Under the pieces are notes generated by a model. That model made no database searches, was not told where the DNA came from, and saw only the letters and a program-made list of their open reading frames with translations. Made by a program: the position numbers and the translations under genes. From Alkalinema sp. FACHB-956 (GTDB lineage: Bacteria > Cyanobacteriota > Cyanobacteriia > Leptolyngbyales > Leptolyngbyaceae), in NCBI RefSeq assembly GCF_014697025.1, contig NZ_JACJRC010000032.1:1-59749 (forward strand): DNA of 59,749 bases. Reading direction: 5' to 3'. Of the stretch, positions 35,326 to 44,674 are shown piece by piece (within the stretch, counting starts at the first letter, position 1; each line of letters opens with the position of its first letter).

Positions 35326-36297
35326 TTAAGTTTTTTGTCGAGATTGAGCAACCCACTCAATGACCTGATGTCCAAGGCGGACATGGCTGAGCCGATCGAT
35401 CTCCCGAATGCCCGTGGGACTGGTGACATTCACTTCCGTCAGGTAACCACCAATGATATCAATGCCGACGAAGATGAGACCATCCCGCCGCAGGGTCGGC
35501 GCAAGTTGGGTGCAAATTTCCCGATCGCGATCGGTGATATCAATTTGGTCAGCCCGTCCCCCAACGGCCATGTTGCCCCGGAACTCTTCCCCGGTGGGAA
35601 CACGATTCACTGCACCGATCGGCTCGCCATCCAGCAAAATCACCCGCTTATCCCCCTGCTTGGCGTCGGGGAGATAGGTTTGCACCATGATGGGCAGGCG
35701 GCCTTGGTGGGTGCTGATTTCAACCAGGGAGTTGAAGTTGCGATCGCCCGGTTCCAGAAACAAAATCCCTTCTCCTGCCTTGCCCCCCAGAGGTTTGAGC
35801 ACCGCTGCCCCCTGGTCTTCCAAGAACTTGCGGATGACTTGTTTATCTTGGGTGACGATCGTCGTGGGGACGGCCTCGGTAAATTGCAGGGCATACATCT
35901 TTTCGTTGGCGGCCCGTAACCCACTGGGCGCATTCAGCACCAAGGTCTTGCGGCGATCGATGTAGTCCAAAATATAGGTCGTGTAGAGGTAGAGGGTATC
36001 CACCGGCGGATCGACCCGCATAAAGACCGCATCCATGGACTCCAACGGTTGCAACGACGATTCGCCGAGCGTATACCAATGGGCAACCGCCACCCAGCGA
36101 TTGGCCCCTGGCGTAACCGGAATCAGTTGCACAGGTTGCAGCGTGGCCCAAGCTTTGCCGTCGATGACGCTGAGTTGGTTGGCATAGGTGATCCAAACTT
36201 CGTGGCCCAGTTCCTGCGCAGCTTCCATCATGGCAACGCTGGAATCATGGGTTGGATCAAGGTGATCGATCGGGTCAATGATGAATGTCAGTCTCAC
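35326..36297 (-). CDS. gshB: glutathione synthetase
   Basis: 323-residue ATP-grasp enzyme that joins gamma-glutamylcysteine and glycine to give glutathione in the cytosol. It starts with MRLTFIIDPIDHLDP. Family features include the MRVDPPVDTLYLYTTY segment, LKPLGGKAGEGI in the ATP-binding loop and FVGIDIIGGYLTEVNVTSPTG near the C terminus. I chose the GTG at 36297, with AGAGGA upstream, because prokaryotic GshB proteins begin at this point. A TTG 24 bases earlier is less likely. Confidence 0.95.
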   Translation of the reverse strand: MRLTFIIDPIDHLDPTHDSSVAMMEAAQELGHEVWITYANQLSVIDGKAWATLQPVQLIPVTPGANRWVAVAHWYTLGESSLQPLESMDAVFMRVDPPVDTLYLYTTYILDYIDRRKTLVLNAPSGLRAANEKMYALQFTEAVPTTIVTQDKQVIRKFLEDQGAAVLKPLGGKAGEGILFLEPGDRNFNSLVEISTHQGRLPIMVQTYLPDAKQGDKRVILLDGEPIGAVNRVPTGEEFRGNMAVGGRADQIDITDRDREICTQLAPTLRRDGLIFVGIDIIGGYLTEVNVTSPTGIREIDRLSHVRLGHQVIEWVAQSRQKT

Positions 36298-36438
36298 GAA
36301 AGGGTTCCTCTGATTCAGCAAACGAAACGTCTCTCACCATAGCGCAAACTGACTGATTCCCTGTGTCCACCCGATCGACGGCTCAATCGGCGCGATCGAG
36401 GGGCTCCCCCGACTCTTCTCCGTTATCTCCGAGGAAGC

Positions 36439-38292
36439 TTACTGGGATTGGTACTCCTCCAGCAGGCGCAGGGTTTGTTCATATAGTTCAAGCCCTAGAA
36501 CGCGGATCAGATCCGCCTTTTCCTGCTCTAGCAGCAGTGGAAACTGTTCCCCCAACTTGCCTTGCAGGATAGTCAGCAAGCCTGCCGCCTGTCGCCACTC
36601 CGACGCCTCCAGGAAATGCAGGTAATGGATCGCCAGCATACCTGCATAGACCACTTGATCCATCTCCCCCAATTGGTAGCAAGCCTCCGCCATGGCAATC
36701 AAATTAATTCCATAGAGATAAATATCTCCCGATAGGCGCAGGGAACTGAGACCCGTCTTGATGTGGGCCAGGGCCTGCTCCGGTTGGCTGAGGGCAATGT
36801 AGGCAATCCCCAAACTGGTAGCGCACAGTCCTTCGCAGACGGGGTCTTCCAAGACATGGGCCACTTGCAGACCTTGGGTCAGGTAGGCCATGGCAGGTTC
36901 GTAGACCTCCGGCGCGAGTTCTAGGGCTTGGGCACGGCAAACTTCGCTATAGCCCAAGTTCGCCAAAGCATGGGCTTCCCCGAGCCGATCGCCGTGTTGC
37001 CGACTCAGGATTAAGGCCCGTTGGCTGTAGTCGATCGCGGCCTCGTACTGCTTGAGGGCGACGGAGGTCTGGCCCATCATGTTGAGGGCTGCCACCTCGC
37101 AGAGGCTGTCGGCGGCAGCTTGGGCAATTTCGCGGGCGGAGGTGTAGATTTCCAGGGCATCGCGATGCAGCCCCCGATTGCGCAGGAAGGAGCCTAGCAG
37201 GGTCAACAGCCGCGCCTTTTCCTGGGTGCCGTCCACTTGGCGCAGGGGGGCGCTGAGGTAGTCCATGGCCGATCGAAAGTTGTTGGTACCGATGATGCCA
37301 AAGCTGCTGTTGTAGAAAGGAAAGTACGATCGCTGGGCCAGGGTGCGCAGAACTTGCAGAGCCGCTCGAAAGGCAGCGGTGGCGTACTGTTCGCGGTGGT
37401 GGGAATTAAGTAACGTGGCATGGGTCAGCCCATTGGCCAAGCCCACCCACACGGCCGAAAAGCCGACAAAAATGGCGGCACTCAGCTTCGCTCCCAGCTT
37501 GGAATCGTAGACCCGCTGATCCGCCCAGATGCCTAACCCCTGTTGCAGCCGCTGCAAAACCAAGGTCAGTTCCACCCAATCCTGCATTTTGACGGCGGTT
37601 TGTTGGGAGGCCCAGACATCGATCGCCTGATCCAGTTCGATCGCGTGAAAGAGCGATCGGGGCAGACTGCCGATCGGTTGCTTGGCCCAGTAGCCCCAGG
37701 GACTCAGCCGTTGGCTACTTTCCGTAAAGCCCAAACCCTGCCGTTCGTAAATCCAGGCCACGAGGTGTTCCCGGAGCGCCTGCCAGGATTGCAGTCCTTG
37801 CAGAATGCCCGCTGCTAGTTGCTGCAAATCCTGTTTGGTGTCGGGATCGGTGAAGGCTTGGCGCAGGGCGATCGCTAACTGGTTGAGTTGATCGGTCGTG
37901 AGGGGATTGGCCTGGTTCGGATCAATCACCGTCAGAAAGGCCAGTAACCGTTGCTGCGGTTCAGCGGTGGTGATTTGGTGGATGGCAGTGGCGATCGTGC
38001 CTCGGGCTTGGTTGTCCTGTTGGTAGCGGCTCCAGGCACTTTCCAAGGTTTTCAGCGCGCGCAGGGCCCGTTGGGCTTTGGCTTGTTTCAGTTCATCACG
38101 GGAATCTTCCGCCTGTTGCTGGGTGCTGCTACTGCGATCGGTCAAACAGGTGGAAAATTCTTCATCACTGCCCGGTTCCAGTTCCTCCACCAACATCTCA
38201 TACACCTGCTCCTTCGATCGGATTTGACCTTTTAGCGTCATTTGCACAATGTTTTCGATCAAGGTGGTGTAACGGGCTTGGAGATCGGCCAT
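36439..38292 (-). CDS. TPR-repeat protein, cyanobacterial
   Basis: 617-residue soluble helical protein. The C-terminal third (about 370-560) carries several tetratricopeptide repeats (LHRDALEIYTSAREIAQ, KQYEAAIDYSQRALILSRQ, HALANLGYSEV, LSQPEQALAHIKTGL), a scaffold for protein interactions. The first 60 residues form a distinct helical start (TLIENIVQMTLKGQIRSKEQ). A Gly/Ala-rich hydrophobic patch lies near 280-300. No partner can be inferred. It is upstream of gshB on the same strand, about 140 bases away. Confidence 0.75.
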   Translation of the reverse strand: MADLQARYTTLIENIVQMTLKGQIRSKEQVYEMLVEELEPGSDEEFSTCLTDRSSSTQQQAEDSRDELKQAKAQRALRALKTLESAWSRYQQDNQARGTIATAIHQITTAEPQQRLLAFLTVIDPNQANPLTTDQLNQLAIALRQAFTDPDTKQDLQQLAAGILQGLQSWQALREHLVAWIYERQGLGFTESSQRLSPWGYWAKQPIGSLPRSLFHAIELDQAIDVWASQQTAVKMQDWVELTLVLQRLQQGLGIWADQRVYDSKLGAKLSAAIFVGFSAVWVGLANGLTHATLLNSHHREQYATAAFRAALQVLRTLAQRSYFPFYNSSFGIIGTNNFRSAMDYLSAPLRQVDGTQEKARLLTLLGSFLRNRGLHRDALEIYTSAREIAQAAADSLCEVAALNMMGQTSVALKQYEAAIDYSQRALILSRQHGDRLGEAHALANLGYSEVCRAQALELAPEVYEPAMAYLTQGLQVAHVLEDPVCEGLCATSLGIAYIALSQPEQALAHIKTGLSSLRLSGDIYLYGINLIAMAEACYQLGEMDQVVYAGMLAIHYLHFLEASEWRQAAGLLTILQGKLGEQFPLLLEQEKADLIRVLGLELYEQTLRLLEEYQSQ

Positions 38293-38470
38293 GGAGGGTG
38301 GTATTCAGGGAAAAACAGCTTGTACTTCCAGAGTAAAGGATGAACTTAAAAGGTGGAAGGATCGATCGAGAATCTCTCACGGGGGATCCGATCGAAGGAG
38401 GTGGCCCAGCGGTGCAGTCAGCCTGCGATCGATGCATGTAGCAGTGCGATCGTTCGGGGGCTAGCCCTGA

Positions 38471-39385
38471 CTAATTCCGGTGATGGTTGCTGTAACGAAT
38501 TCTCGCTCCGGCCCATTGCAACTTCTCTTCTAGAGTACGGTAATAGGAGTAATTTTCCCGCAGTATAATAAACTGCGCTTCACAGTCCGCCACCCGAATA
38601 TCCACCCGCTGTCCCGGCCAAATGGCAGTAGCTAACACCCCATCCATCCAGAGCTTGGTATTTACATCAGGATCCATGAGCGGCCAGATACTCACGATGC
38701 AACCGGGAGGCAGCACGATCGGACGGCTGGATAGACTGAGGGGACAGATGGGTGTCACGACGATCGCTTCCATACCGGGATGGACGATTGGGCCATTGGC
38801 TGCCACGGTGTAGCAGGTGGAACCCGTGGGCGTGGCGACGATCAGCCCATCCCCCTGGTACTGATCCACCACTTCGCCGTCGATTTCCATTTCCAGGATG
38901 GAAGTCAGCATGCGATCGGCGGCAGCGGGTTTAATACACATTTCGTTGAGGGCGAGAAACGTATCGCTCTGGGGTTCCCGATCGCGGTGGCCTTCGTAAA
39001 TGGCCGCTTGCAGCATCATGCGCCGTTGGATGGCATAGCGATCGTCCAAGAGCCGATCCCAAATGGTTTCGCTGTCGAAGTCATCGGGCGACTCCGCCAG
39101 AAAGCCCAAATGGCCGCCGATGTTGACCGCCAAAATGGGAATTTGGGCTGCGGCCAGGTTGCGGGCAGCGCTCAGGGCAGCTCCATCCCCCCCGAGAACT
39201 ACTGCGAGATCGATCGAATTCCGTACCGAGCCGAGAAACACCGGGTAGGGATTATCGTGGGGGCCACTGGGGCCAAGGAGGACGTTAATCCCGCGTTGCT
39301 CTAGGGCTTGGGCACACCGTTCCGCCGATCGCTTGGCCAGGGCATCCCCTGATTTGTAGGCCACAATCACCTGTTCCAGCTTCAT
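38471..39385 (-). CDS. nadK: NAD(+) kinase
   Basis: 304-residue ATP-NAD kinase producing NADP. Key motifs are VVLGGDGAALS (about residue 62), the HLGFLAES loop, LNEMCIKP (NE dyad) and the glycine-rich TPTGSTCYTVAANGPIVHP. CPLSLSSRPIVLP is the conserved C-terminal segment. Cyanobacteria often carry two NadK paralogues; which one this is cannot be decided here. It is next to the TPR gene on the same strand with ~180 bases between. Confidence 0.93.
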   Translation of the reverse strand: MKLEQVIVAYKSGDALAKRSAERCAQALEQRGINVLLGPSGPHDNPYPVFLGSVRNSIDLAVVLGGDGAALSAARNLAAAQIPILAVNIGGHLGFLAESPDDFDSETIWDRLLDDRYAIQRRMMLQAAIYEGHRDREPQSDTFLALNEMCIKPAAADRMLTSILEMEIDGEVVDQYQGDGLIVATPTGSTCYTVAANGPIVHPGMEAIVVTPICPLSLSSRPIVLPPGCIVSIWPLMDPDVNTKLWMDGVLATAIWPGQRVDIRVADCEAQFIILRENYSYYRTLEEKLQWAGARIRYSNHHRN

Positions 39386-39558
39386 GCGCTATCCTGCTGC
39401 CGAAATTGCTTTTCCTTAAGCTACTCTGCTTTGGCAAAGGAGGGACAATGCTGGTGAGCTAAATTCTGGGCAGGACAGACAACTGCCTTAGATGACAGTA
39501 GATAGACCCAGGAAATTAGATAGACCCACGGGCTTGAGATTCCAGCCGCAGGCGGCCA

Positions 39559-39840
39559 TCAAGCGATTTCGTTGGCTTTTTTCGCCCATTCAATATCCTT
39601 GAGCGTAATGCCCCCTGCATCATGGGTCGTCAGTTCGACCGTGACGCGATTGTAGACATTAAACCACTCTGGGTGGTGTCCCATGGCCTCCGACACCAGC
39701 GCCATACTGGCCATAAAGCCAAACGCCCGCACAAAATCAGCAAATTGGAACTGGCGGTAGAGTTTGCCGTTTTGCACTGACCATCCTTCTAGTTGGCTCA
39801 GTTGGCTTTCCAGATCTTGGGGGGATAACACGATCGCCAT
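39559..39840 (-). CDS. phhB: pterin-4a-carbinolamine dehydratase
   Basis: 93-residue enzyme (4a-hydroxytetrahydrobiopterin dehydratase) that dehydrates pterin-4a-carbinolamine. The signature GHHPEWFNVYNRVTVELTTH followed by GGITLKDIEWA is complete, with the catalytic His pair present. ATG 39840 is used because AGGAG lies five bases upstream; a GTG six bases earlier overlaps that site. There is no aromatic hydroxylase nearby, so its substrate source is unclear, and PCD-like proteins can also have RuBisCO-assembly roles. Confidence 0.92.
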   Translation of the reverse strand: MAIVLSPQDLESQLSQLEGWSVQNGKLYRQFQFADFVRAFGFMASMALVSEAMGHHPEWFNVYNRVTVELTTHDAGGITLKDIEWAKKANEIA

Positions 39841-39967
39841 GGGCACTCCTGATTATTTTTAGGTAGATAGATAAAATTTGGCAGAGAGCTTGTTTAAAGA
39901 ACTTGGCAGAGAACTTGCTGCGAGAAATTGGCAGAGAATCAGAACTCCTGAAATCACGAAGTCCGGC

Positions 39968-40738
39968 TTAAACCGCCATTTTGAGGGGGATTTCGCAGCG
40001 ATCGCCCGGTTTGGGTTCCAGGACTTGGGTGGCTAGACCTTTGGCTGTGAGTTGTTTTTGCAGATCCGCAGGGCCACCATCGGCAGACAGGAGCTTGATT
40101 AACATCCCATCAAATTCAATATCTCCCCCGGCAGCGGTGGGCAGCATGACTTGAGGCTTGACCCATTGCGCCAATTCCAGCGCACTGGAGGTGCCTTTAA
40201 TAAAAGATCCCAGCAATGGCAATTTCAGATCCACCATGGGTGTCAGCACCACATCGATCGTGCCTTGCTTCTTCAGTTCTGGGGAATGGTAGCCGTGGGG
40301 TTCATAGTACAGCGTTGTCCCCTGGGTCAAATCTTTGAGCAGGTAAGCATTTTCCTTCGTAGTCGGGCCGACGGGTGAGCCTTCCAACGCTTGGACTTTA
40401 ACCGTCTTATCCAAGGTAAAAACGTGGTGGTGGGGAAGGGCCGTCACTTGGGCGAATCCCAGCGATTCTGCAACTTTGGCCGCATTGGGCGAACCCACCA
40501 CGGGAATGGACTTGTCCAGTGCCTTGAGGGTGGCAGGATGGGCGTGATCTTCTAACCCTTGGGAGAGCAAAATCAGATCAATATTTTCGGGAATGGCCCG
40601 ATCGTGGCTGCGAAACCCTCGGAAAAACCATTTCGCGTTGCCGAACATCAAGTCATCAACCAACCAAGGATCGAGGAGAATCCGCTTACCAGCCAGTTCA
40701 ATCAGCCAAGAGTTGCTATCAAGCCAAGTCAAGTACAT
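39968..40738 (-). CDS. metallo-beta-lactamase-fold protein with degenerate metal motif
   Basis: 256-residue UlaG-like protein. The start YLTWLDSNSWLIELAGKRIL and DPWL are typical. The position of the HxHxDH zinc motif reads LSQGLEDHAH, so the first two metal-binding His are missing and only the DH part remains. A later His (EPHGYHSPEL) and PVVGSPNAAK follow. It may use a different metal set or be non-catalytic. It is common among cyanobacterial homologues as I recall, but the function is unknown. Monocistronic. Confidence 0.75.
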   Translation of the reverse strand: MYLTWLDSNSWLIELAGKRILLDPWLVDDLMFGNAKWFFRGFRSHDRAIPENIDLILLSQGLEDHAHPATLKALDKSIPVVGSPNAAKVAESLGFAQVTALPHHHVFTLDKTVKVQALEGSPVGPTTKENAYLLKDLTQGTTLYYEPHGYHSPELKKQGTIDVVLTPMVDLKLPLLGSFIKGTSSALELAQWVKPQVMLPTAAGGDIEFDGMLIKLLSADGGPADLQKQLTAKGLATQVLEPKPGDRCEIPLKMAV

Positions 40739-40883
40739 TGGAAAATTGGAAAGTGAAGGACGGGATCTCTTTCAGGGTAGCACCCTCGATTCTGTCCTGG
40801 TTTATCCCTGGGTTGTTTTCCCAGGGTCGTGTTCCCTGGGTCGTTTTCACGAGAATGCTTACATTGGCAGTTGCAAGGGGCCT

Positions 40884-41099
40884 TTACGCCCAGGCATCCT
40901 GATCGCCCACCAGTTCCACTTCGAAGGTTTCGCCCATGGTCGTCACCCGATCGCCATTGACTAACTTACGACCTCGCCGCAGTTCGATCGTGCCGTTGAC
41001 CCGCACCCGACCATCTTGGATTAACAGTTTGGCTTGGCCACCGGTGTCCACAACACCGACTAATTTCAGAAATTGATCCAGTTTGATAAAGTCAGCCAT
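40884..41099 (-). CDS. S4-domain RNA-binding protein (YbcJ/YaaA-like)
   Basis: 71-residue S4-like RNA-binding protein. The fold signature is IKLDQFLKLVGVVDTGGQAK, then LIQDGRVRVNGTIELRRGRK and GDRVTTMGETFEV. Such proteins bind structured RNA, possibly rRNA; the exact target is unknown. It is cytosolic. The stretch between it and the metallo-hydrolase gene holds three imperfect CCCTGGGTYGTTTTC repeats (about 40797-40851). Confidence 0.88.
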   Translation of the reverse strand: MADFIKLDQFLKLVGVVDTGGQAKLLIQDGRVRVNGTIELRRGRKLVNGDRVTTMGETFEVELVGDQDAWA

Positions 41100-41154
41100 G
41101 GGGAGAGGCTACCGCTAGTGGTGGTGGGGTGAAATGTGAAATTCTAGGAAGCGC

Positions 41155-41520
41155 TTACAACTCATCGATCGTCACTAATCCGCCCTCTATGAATTGAATC
41201 ACAAGTTCTTGCTCATTCAGCATCGCCGTTCCAATCAGAGGTCTGCGCCCTGTCGCAAACACACGGATATCCCGCTCCACGCCATTCCAAAAAATTGTTG
41301 CTTGATGAACGGCTAAAGAAACTGTGCTGTTATCTGCCAAATTCACAGGCAGGTTATACAAGAATGGAAGCCTCAGCAAATTTACCGCTTCTGGTGGTAA
41401 ACACAGGTAATCCGTAAAACCGGTATCTACAACAAACTCGATCGGGAAAGTTGAACCATTTACCAAGAGAAATGTCAATGATACGATCGCATGTCTGTCA
41501 GTCACTATACCGGAAATCAC
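41155..41520 (-). CDS. retropepsin-like aspartic protease, small
   Basis: 121-residue single-domain clan AA protease-like protein. The catalytic motif is VVDTGFTDYLCLP (D-T-G, about residue 32), and IGTAMLNEQELVIQF near the C terminus is the second conserved (G-x-x-xL) element. Like retropepsins it should act as a dimer. It overlaps the upstream partner gene by 23 bases, so the two are translationally coupled. Pairs like this are common in cyanobacteria; whether they are toxin-antitoxin-like is unproven. Confidence 0.85.
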   Translation of the reverse strand: MISGIVTDRHAIVSLTFLLVNGSTFPIEFVVDTGFTDYLCLPPEAVNLLRLPFLYNLPVNLADNSTVSLAVHQATIFWNGVERDIRVFATGRRPLIGTAMLNEQELVIQFIEGGLVTIDEL

Positions 41521-41788
41521 TGCTCACCCTCTCCATAACACCCCCTAACGAAGCCGCTACATTGTAGCCAATGCGAATCCCAAAAAGTCTTGCAAAGGGA
41601 TGTTTTGCATTGAGATTGTGTGCTGCTTGCAGTCCAGTTTCATCAATCTCGTAGTCACCTGTCTCAATATCAATGATGACCATCTTACCAATATTTTCCT
41701 CCGTCTCAACGACTTGACGGATTTGGTTATCGTAAAGTTGGTTGGCACGTTTCGCGACTTCTTCGCTGCTTAATAGGATCGCTTGCAT
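41498..41788 (-). CDS. conserved partner of retropepsin-like protease
   Basis: 96-residue protein. It begins with a helix (LLSSEEVAKRANQLYDNQIR) followed by a beta-rich part (VIIDIETGDYEIDE) and ends RIGYNVAASLGG then a polar tail. I do not recognise a named family. It precedes and overlaps the protease gene. The second of two adjacent ATGs (41788) sits six bases from GGGGG and is preferred. It may be the substrate, chaperone or antitoxin of the protease. Confidence 0.7.
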   Translation of the reverse strand: MQAILLSSEEVAKRANQLYDNQIRQVVETEENIGKMVIIDIETGDYEIDETGLQAAHNLNAKHPFARLFGIRIGYNVAASLGGVMERVSSDFRYSD

Positions 41789-41973
41789 CATTGACCCCCG
41801 ATCGCTACGCTATCTCTTTGAATTCTTTCATACTAACCTACGAATAGTATGATGAGCATTGCCCACCCCCCATGCAGGCTGACCCAGATTTGCTTTGGAT
41901 AGACTCAACAGATAGCCTTTAAACCGCACTCCAACCCATACATGAAGTAGGCTAACTAGGATCCAACCGCACT

Positions 41974-43704
41974 ATGCCCACGAATTCCGATCTTCTTTCC
42001 CGTTTGCAATCCCTCGATGGAGCCAGCTACAAAGCCTATCGAGAGATTCAGGGTCGCCATGACTTTCCGGACTTCACGCTATGGATCGATCGGGTACAAG
42101 GGGATCCCTTTGCCACCCCGAGCCAAGTCCGGGTCATCGTACCGCAGGCGATCGCGCAATTTCCATCCCACCTCTTCCGTAATCAAATTCGCGAAATTGC
42201 GTTGCGGGATTGGCTGACTCGGCAATTCGATCGGGTGGTGCGATCGCTGTGGCATCAACTGCCCCGCGCAGGTACAGGGAATAGTGGCACGATTCAGATG
42301 GTGCAGCCGGGACAGGCCATTTTGGAACGTACATCGGTCTTGATTTCAGGAGAGGCAGTAGAAGCACGATTCAGGGTGGGATTACCGGCCTTCGGTCGGA
42401 GGATTGCTGGGAGAGAAGCCAGTGAATTACTCTGTAAAGTTCTACCCAGAGTCGTTGAACAAACACTGATCTATACAAATTTAAATTCTGAAGAGATTCG
42501 AATTCACATTGAACAGGCGGAAGATACAGATTTCATTCGCCAACAGTTAACCGAGCAGAATTTAATCGCGTTTATTGCAGATCAGGCAATTCTGCCCCGG
42601 CGCAGTGGCGTGGACGATCGACCCCTGTTAGAGTCTGTCATTTCCTTTCAAACACCGGAAACGTTACGGGTCGAATTGACCTGCCCAAATCGCGGTCAAG
42701 TCACTGGCATGGGCATTCCCGCTGGAGTCACCTTGATTGTAGGCGGTGGCTACCATGGCAAATCGACCTTACTGCGGGCGATCGAACGGGGCATTTACAA
42801 TCACATTCCGGGGGATGGGCGCGAATGGGTTGTAACAAATCCGACAGCGATGAAAATTCGGGCTGAGGATGGACGCAGGATTCCCCCGATCGATCTCTCG
42901 TCCTTTATCAACCATCTCCCCCAGGGTCGATCGGTGCAGCAATTTACAACCGATAACGCCAGTGGCAGCACCTCCCAAGCCGCGAATATTCTGGAAGCGT
43001 TGGCAGTGGGTACCCAAGTTTTACTGCTGGATGAAGACACCTGCGCGACGAATTTTATGATTCGCGATCGGCGGATGCAAGCCCTGATTCGTAAAGACCA
43101 GGAACCCATTACCCCCTTCATCGATCGCATTCGGCAACTATACGAAGAACATGGGGTGTCCACTGTATTAGTGATGGGGGGCTGTGGGGATTATTTAGAA
43201 GTGGCTGATACGGTGATTGCGATGCAGGAATTTCAGCCGCAGGATGTAACCGTCCAGGCTCAGCACGTGGTCAAGACCTATGGGGGCGATCGCCTTCGGG
43301 AAGTCACAACGCCCTTGGAGCCTCGACTATCGCGATCGATTCAGCCCGGTTTCCTCGCTCTGCGTCAGGAGGATCAATTTCCCAAAATTAAGCTACGAGG
43401 ACTACAGCAGTTAGAAATTGGGCCTTATACCATTGATCTGTCAGCGGTAGAACAACTGATCGAACCGGGACAACTCCGGGCGATCGCCTCCGCCCTCCTG
43501 ATGCTGAACGAACCCAGTCCGCACGGAAATCGTTGGGATCTCCCAGCCCAACCCATCTACCTACAAGAGTTAAATTCTTTACACCTGTATCCCCAGGGTG
43601 ACTTGGTGGAATTTCGACCTCAAGAATTAGCTGCTGCCCTCAATCGCCTACGAAAAGCGAGTTCACGCCATCGAGATGATGAGGATTCTGTGAAGTCTTT
43701 CTAA
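41974..43704 (+). CDS. ABC-ATPase domain protein (PF09818-like)
   Basis: 576-residue predicted ATPase of the ABC class without membrane segments. The Walker A is GGGYHGKSTLLRAI (about residue 252), an unusual GGGYHGKS form typical of this family. The Walker B is QVLLLDEDTCATNFM. The signature-like segment TDNASGSTSQAANILEAL precedes it. The N-terminal ~230 residues are specific to the family. Function is unknown; related proteins occur in fungi and many bacteria. It is transcribed away from the retropepsin pair. Confidence 0.88.
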   Translation: MPTNSDLLSRLQSLDGASYKAYREIQGRHDFPDFTLWIDRVQGDPFATPSQVRVIVPQAIAQFPSHLFRNQIREIALRDWLTRQFDRVVRSLWHQLPRAGTGNSGTIQMVQPGQAILERTSVLISGEAVEARFRVGLPAFGRRIAGREASELLCKVLPRVVEQTLIYTNLNSEEIRIHIEQAEDTDFIRQQLTEQNLIAFIADQAILPRRSGVDDRPLLESVISFQTPETLRVELTCPNRGQVTGMGIPAGVTLIVGGGYHGKSTLLRAIERGIYNHIPGDGREWVVTNPTAMKIRAEDGRRIPPIDLSSFINHLPQGRSVQQFTTDNASGSTSQAANILEALAVGTQVLLLDEDTCATNFMIRDRRMQALIRKDQEPITPFIDRIRQLYEEHGVSTVLVMGGCGDYLEVADTVIAMQEFQPQDVTVQAQHVVKTYGGDRLREVTTPLEPRLSRSIQPGFLALRQEDQFPKIKLRGLQQLEIGPYTIDLSAVEQLIEPGQLRAIASALLMLNEPSPHGNRWDLPAQPIYLQELNSLHLYPQGDLVEFRPQELAAALNRLRKASSRHRDDEDSVKSF

Positions 43705-44061
43705 GGGATTGAACCCTGTTCTCAAAAAACGTGTTCGAAAGGATACACTAGATCATGCATCAGGGCTACTGTAGATTCTGCTAAATTGGCGGGGTCTTCT
43801 CAAATTTCTCCGCATTTTGGATCATTTTTGAAGATGAATCGATCGGGCTCCACGGGTCTCAACCGGATTCGCTTAGGCAAAGCATTGATGGAATCAAAGC
43901 ATTGACTTGATCAAAGCATTGGTTGAAACCAAGGATTGACTTAAGCACAGCATTGGCTTGCGTAGAGTGCTTGTGCCCTGTGATCAATACTCTGTGATCA
44001 ATACCCTGTGATAAATGCCCTGTGATAAAACCTGTGATAACAATGCCCTGCCTGCAATGCA
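43705..44061. other. intergenic region with two sets of short repeats
   Basis: No gene recognised. AAAGCATTG-type words recur about every 17-24 bases at 43877-43965, and CCCTGTGAT(C/A)AAT(A/G)-type 16-17-base units recur about five times at 43977-44041. The minus-strand frame at 43859-44203 is largely these repeats translated and is not accepted. Confidence 0.5.
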
Positions 44062-44394
44062 ATGCTAGATCAATCTTCCGATAGCCCTCTTTTCTCTGAA
44101 TTAACAGAGTACTTCGAGATACAAACCTCGCGGGAGATTGAACTGCTGGAAAATCCTTGGCGGAATGCCCCCAGCCTCCTCCGGCCTCGTCAGCCGTCTG
44201 CACCAGTGCTAGACCATGCTGAGCCTATTGCCGTTTTGCGCGATCGCGATTGGAGCGAACTCATGAATCTCTTCGATCGTGGGGAAATGCCTGAGATTGA
44301 GCAAGAACTAGAACAACGCCTACGGATGCTATTTCCGGCACCCTACTGGGAAGATGATGAAAATTGGCAGTTTGTTCAACATTTGTTGGAATAG
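44062..44394 (+). CDS. hypothetical protein
   Basis: 110-residue acidic soluble protein. It contains FEIQTSREIELLENPWRN, a proline-rich middle and EMPEIEQELEQRLRMLFPAP near the C terminus. I do not recognise a family. Codon use resembles the neighbours, and the composition is protein-like, so it is probably real. It is flanked on both sides by intergenic tandem repeats. No strong ribosome binding site. Confidence 0.5.
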   Translation: MLDQSSDSPLFSELTEYFEIQTSREIELLENPWRNAPSLLRPRQPSAPVLDHAEPIAVLRDRDWSELMNLFDRGEMPEIEQELEQRLRMLFPAPYWEDDENWQFVQHLLE

Positions 44395-44416
44395 CCACGA
44401 TTTAAGCAGCGATTTA

Positions 44417-44534
44417 GTGCACAAGTTAGTGAGCACAAGTTATTTGCCGCAAGTTATTGAGTACAAGTTATTGAGTACAAGTTATTTGCTGCAAGTTATT
44501 GAGCACAAGTTATTTGCCGCAAGTTATTTGGTGC
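44417..44534 (+). repeat. degenerate tandem repeat, ACAAGTTATT(T/G)
   Basis: Eight to nine units of about 14-16 bases around GCACAAGTTATT(T/G)G and CCGCAAGTTATTGAG between two genes. It resembles the other short intergenic arrays of this window in unit size but not in sequence. Confidence 0.85.
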
Positions 44535-44674
44535 AGCAGCAATTTGCCGTAGCAGTGTGGCAATCCTGGAAGACTGTGCCCTGTCGTGGAAAATCGAGGT
44601 TCTTGATTGACTAATCGAATGCTCGTAATGGCTACCCTGTATTGGAGTCACGCACTACTGAGCAATCGATCGCA

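Noticed and set aside
43859-44203. Minus-strand frame of 114 codons
   Set aside because: Mostly repeat-derived and overlaps a more protein-like plus-strand gene at 44062.
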